Shown here in pieces: positions 60,701 through 64,000 of a stretch of 64,000 bases of DNA. The notes under the pieces were generated by a model that was given only the letters and a program-made list of their open reading frames with translations, had not been told where the DNA came from and did no database searches. The stretch spans positions 167,285-231,284 of the forward strand of contig NMRA01000217.1 of assembly GCA_002633005.1 (NCBI GenBank), in the 5' to 3' direction. The translations under genes were made by a program, and so were the position numbers. This stretch comes from Phoronis australis (lineage: Eukaryota > Phoronida > Phoronidae). Every line of letters begins with the position of its first letter. Position 1 is the stretch's first letter.

Positions 60701-62031
60701 TTCGTGATTCGTACCGGAAGTTCACTAAATTTCTGCCGGAAATCAATTGTGTCATTCGTTTTGTAACATGTCAAAATATCATAAACTTCACATTCATTCT
60801 TCTTTCAACTGAAAATCCAATCAGGTTTATCATGTACCGCTGTTCTCTGTATCGTATGGGGGCTTGTCAGGTAAAACGAAGGTAGTACGATTCACATGAC
60901 TGAACGCTTTCTTTCTGGAGTACAACATTACAGCGTCCTGTCGTTCAGTAACTTTTCCAGACGTGAGGGGTGCTGAACGTGCGATAATATCTGGCTTAAC
61001 TTAACTTTCATTTTCATCAGCCCACCCCAGTCAGGCTAGATACGATCTGATCAGAGATTAGAGCAATTATCAAACAAAAGAGCGCAGGCCCTCCAACCAT
61101 CAACGCAACAATGGAGTTAATTGGCTAGTACGGGGGTAAATTTCCCAACTTCTTGTTGGGCTATACAATCGAACAAGTTGGGAGCAACGGGATGTCGCCG
61201 TCATGATATGTATTGCTACATGTATACACTGTACCACATCACCTTCACATATATCATCTGCAGACATTTCCAAAATACTACCTAAAATTGTGCTATGCGG
61301 GCATGAGGTACGGCGATCATCTTGGTAACAACAGTGGTACAAATTACGATCGATAGATATTTTGATCCTTCGCACGCAGTATCACGTTGGTCTTGAAGTA
61401 GCAAGTGAAAAATAGAAGCCTATATTTTCTGCCCACTTAACCCACGTTTTCGAACGTACCTGTGCACGATTCTTTCATTCCACTGTTTTTCATTCTTTCA
61501 AAGTGTTCACATGAAACCAAAATGCACCAGTGAGCCTTGAGTTCCTATAGTTAAAAGTGATTGCAAAATTTCAACCGTGTTAAGATTTGCATGTCTCTAC
61601 TTAGAACTTCACAACTAAACAACAGATACATGTACGGTTTGTTGATCAGCGAACAAATTGTTGGCTTCATAAAAATAGTTGAACACTTGATTACCAAGGG
61701 CCACGTAACCTACACTACTTCCAAGATTTTGATGCAGGCCACGAAGCCACAAATTCTTGACAATCACGGGTAGAAAAATATCCACTGTCAAGTAAAACTT
61801 GACATCAATAGGTACACTGATTCGCGAATCTAAGGTCGAGCTGTAGTTCTCGGGCCATGATGCATATTGTTAACCAAACGCTCAAACTGAAAATGTCCTT
61901 ACCTCGTTTCCGTCTTCCAGAGTGATTGTTGCATCGCAGAGGACAGAACGGTCATCACTTTGCTTCCACAAGGTCTGCCTTACTTTGGACCTCCAGGAAT
62001 TGCTGTGAAATTTTCCGACATCTGAAGCCAT
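54755..62031 (-). CDS. double-BTB, BACK and kelch-like protein, 6 exons
   Basis: Exons (- strand) are 62031-61903, 61544-61460, 59974-59697, 58344-58257, 56629-55383 and 54988-54755. Phases (0, 1, 0, 1, 0) all match, giving 686 residues. BTB1 (~20-130) runs from LCDATITLEDGNE through KAHWCILVSCEHFERM to TINLNHFDFSTM and YMYTG. BTB2 (~147-258) runs from FCDVTIKVGDG through AVHQPVLALW to VIDLSDFDKKC and CLYTG. A BACK-like helical region follows (~262-335, with FFELIDRWV). Residues ~350-609 form degenerate kelch-type blades, for example DVVVVCG and VFVFGNDHG. The last exon is a Cys-bearing tail. BTB-BACK-kelch proteins usually recruit substrates to CUL3 ubiquitin ligases. Both BTBs are split at the same two places with the same phases. 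BTB2 lacks the usual S-x-F-F motif. An AATAAA overlaps the stop. The two small exons rest on splice sites and BTB pattern only. Confidence 0.8.
55010..55150 (+). repeat. degenerate CCCTAAC-like interstitial repeat
   Basis: Words such as CCCTAACTCC, CACCCTAACGCTAA, CATCCTAACGCTAACCCT and CATAACTCTAAAC recur with irregular spacing. They resemble decayed telomere-type repeats. The tract lies in the last intron of the BTB-kelch gene. Confidence 0.5.
57050..57420 (+). repeat. degenerate GC-rich minisatellite in BTB-kelch intron 4
   Basis: A word like AAAAGTTGTGGCCACC, followed by a G-rich segment, recurs about every 45-50 bases (AAAAGCTGTGACGACC, AAAAGTCGTGGCCACC, GAAAATTGTGGCCACC and others). 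Units are strongly diverged. The tract is clearly more GC-rich than its surroundings. Confidence 0.45.
58806..58925 (+). pseudogene. decayed THAP-domain fragment
   Basis: After VCCSSTG there is a stop or frameshift. The frame then resumes as GDRGVKSFYRLPKIIYHRGE, followed by a second stop. The C-x-C start and the SFYRLP core are typical of the THAP zinc finger, a DNA-binding domain of P-element-type transposases and their domesticated relatives. At least two breaks prevent expression. It lies in intron 3 of the BTB-kelch gene on the opposite strand, just after a segment with TGACGTCATC and CCGCCATATTGG words that is common around such elements. Confidence 0.55.
58950..59030. mobile_element. 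terminal fragment of the 44.4-kb MITE family
   Basis: AAGTACCGAGAGTGGCGTAG followed by ATGAAGGAATATCCCACG and ACATTATTCCGCG matches one terminus of that element. No partner terminus is found nearby. It directly follows the THAP relic. Confidence 0.5.
59168..59590 (+). repeat. interspersed repeat family K, copy E with nested module
   Basis: The start (AAAGGGTATTAAACCATG) and late blocks (GCATTGTTTTGTTTCAAAAT) belong to family K. The middle is interrupted by a CCATGGGCGGTGCACCATAG module (about 59345-59415) also seen at 22.53 and 33.43 kb. It lies in intron 3 of the BTB-kelch gene. Confidence 0.45.
60543..60672 (-). repeat. dispersed repeat family R1, in BTB-kelch intron 2
   Basis: CGCTAGGACCTCGTTAAAAA, GACTTCGCGAGATAACGTGA and ATATTGCTGTATATTTTAAA match the R1 core. 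The left and right ends carry GAACGCTAGGACCTC and GAGGTCTAACCGTAGGTCCT, an imperfect inverted pair that suggests a MITE. Confidence 0.5.
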
Positions 62032-63920
62032 TGAAGGTAACTATCCTCGTACCCACGTTCTGGTGATACCCAGTGCAGAATAAAATATCTTTCTAAGAAA
62101 TATTTGCCCAGTAAGTAAAGACGAAGCTTTAACAAACATTTCAAATGCTAGTGCCATTGAACACCACGATAGCGGCATTGATCTGAAGATATGACAATTG
62201 AAATCGTTTAGATCGATAAAACTAACACGCAGTTTGTGAATATAAAAATGGATATGTACCTACATTGTGCTTTTACAAACAATGATTTAATCATTTTGAC
62301 AAATAAGGCTGAATTTGTAAGGGACACTTAAGGCCAAAATGCGCTTTTATGATAGAATAATATATTGCTTTGCCGCGACAGTGACCTTATACTGTCCGTT
62401 GTTTGTTTAACAAGGCAATTTAGGACAAGTACCAATAATACAATCACAGCTAGGTAACATTCCGTTGACCAAGTTTCTGTAGAGAAAAACAAAACCTCCC
62501 AAAATCACGTACGGTAGCTTATGGTGGCACTGAACAAATAGGCTCAGTGAATCTGGTTGTCGGTATTTGTGAAAACGTTGGGAATAAGAAAACCAATTGT
62601 TCGGCTGTAGATGTAATCTTCTTCAATATGGCGGTCTCCTGTGCATTGCTTGTGAGCGACTGTGAAATCTGCTGCCATTTCATGCAGGTATCCAGAACTT
62701 CAAAATAAAAAAATAGTTGGTTGACAACATTATTGGGCCACATTTTTTGAATCTGTATGAAATTTGTTCTCGGAATCATAGTGTTGGTTTATGTCGCGCA
62801 ACGGCAAGGAAGCGGGTGGTTTTTGGGTGAAAAGTGCCAATTTTGTGTTTTTGCCCCTTTTTCTTAGCTTACCTTGTTTTTCAGTAGGAATGAAAGGACT
62901 AAAACTACAATACGAATTAAAATTTCTATACTCATCTGAAGGGCTTTTGATGCGAACCTATCTTAACAAAATTTTGATGGCAGCCATTGAAGTGATTGTC
63001 TGGTGAGGTTGGAATGCTTCGTTGTAGAATTGAATTCACTATTCGATTCCATAAGTGAGGCCTTATCGCCGCAATTGCAGTCTACTGTTTTAAGGTCTAC
63101 GAGGCCCACCCATGCCAAATGATGTCGCATGGATTTTGCAAGCTATTCTTTAACTTGCGACGGCCGGCCATAAGCGCGTCGCATGGTTATCGCCTTTGGG
63201 ACGCTACCATTATTTTCCTTTGTTGCGTCTTTGTTGGATATAACAACACAGGTCGCACGGATATCGTACCTTGGGAGCCCATCAACCGGTTACCGATATA
63301 CGCTTACCTTTGTCTTCATTATAAGAAAGAAACACAAAGTGAACAATAGATACGCCTAAGTTTCCAGTGGGTACCCCTGTATTGGACACTGTGCAAACCT
63401 TTTCCTTATAAAGAATCTTAATCTCGGCGTTTCACATAATGACGAATGTAAACTGTTTTGACTGATGTGATCATAAAAACTCGAGTTGTAAAATAGACAT
63501 TGTCGGAATGGTCCTCATAGGTGCTGTGTTTAGTAGATTAATAAACCGCTTCGTTCTCATAATTTTGTCTTACTTTAAAATTAATCATTTGACCCAGCCA
63601 TGTAGTATTCAATATACGTAATTTCCTCGTGGAAGAATGGTTTTTAAAAGTTTACATTCACTACATTGCGAGGTTTGTGAAGATCAATTACGTGAGTGTT
63701 TAGTTTTTATAATTTGTGGGAAATTGGTCCCTGTTTTTCTTGTCGCCTGGATTACGCCTTTCTCACTGAGCTACCAAAAGCGGGGATTTTTCAAGGTTTC
63801 CATAACTAAGATGGTTAATGCTGACCTGATTTTCCATCAGTCATTGATGGATACCGTTGTCTGCGTGGTATTTCCGTCAAGCAGTGCCTTATTCCTGATT
63901 AAGCAATGGACCTTAGATGC
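62032..63920. other. upstream region of the BTB-kelch gene
   Basis: No coding frame with family features was found. The - strand promoter should lie here, but no TATA box stands out near 62.05-62.15 kb. Confidence 0.45.
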
Positions 63921-64000
63921 CTCTCCGCCTCTCCGCCTCTCCGCCTCTCCGCCTCTCCGCCTCTCCGCCTCTCCGCCTCTCCGCCTCTCCGCCTCTCCGC
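63921..64000 (+). repeat. 8-bp minisatellite (CTCTCCGC), 10 units, cut by the window end
   Basis: Ten perfect units fill the last 80 bases. The array continues past the window, so its total length is unknown. Confidence 0.95.

Noticed and set aside
61100-61375. Minus-strand frame with PHSTILGSILEM, considered as the middle BTB exon
   Set aside because: Its splice borders do not match the phase 0 to phase 1 requirement, and the better exon lies at 61460-61544.

Overview
This is a window of eukaryotic nuclear DNA from an animal. Genes are split by GT-AG introns of about 0.2 to 2.2 kb, intergenic space is AT-rich, and many short inverted-repeat elements (MITE or foldback type) are dispersed through it. 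The ETS factor and BTB-kelch gene place it in Metazoa. The repeat style, the roughly 1% divergence between duplicated contig ends and the secreted TLDc protein suggest a marine invertebrate, perhaps an anthozoan cnidarian; that placement is inference. A few Ns show it is a draft assembly.

Layout: 1-17.2 kb has no recognisable gene and holds repeats, including two direct duplications that each carry a single N exactly at the junction. 17.2-22.0 kb (+) is a four-exon ETS-domain transcription factor with a long 3' UTR. 22-34.8 kb is repeat-rich, with two LINE relics, one intact tRNA-Gly(UCC), a hAT-like MITE, a large foldback element and one short coding-looking exon. 34.9-39.9 kb (+) is a five-exon gene for a signal-peptide-bearing TLDc-domain protein, with MITEs and a third N-junction duplication in its introns. 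43.4-48.0 kb (-) is a long coiled-coil protein of unknown family. 52.0-52.3 kb (-) is an isolated exon encoding a KOW domain like that of SPT5. 54.8-62.0 kb (-) is a six-exon BTB-BTB-BACK-kelch gene that I assembled from phase-matched exons. The window ends inside an 8-bp minisatellite.

The genes look functionally unrelated: a nuclear regulator, a secreted TLDc protein, a coiled-coil scaffold and a possible CUL3 adaptor. The most interesting items are the tandem BTB domains, which share the same two intron positions and phases and so record an intragenic duplication; the extracellular TLDc protein, from a domain otherwise known as cytosolic; and the N-marked duplications, which are probably unmerged haplotype contig ends rather than real tandem repeats. 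All exon models come from reading splice sites and phases by eye, without transcript support.
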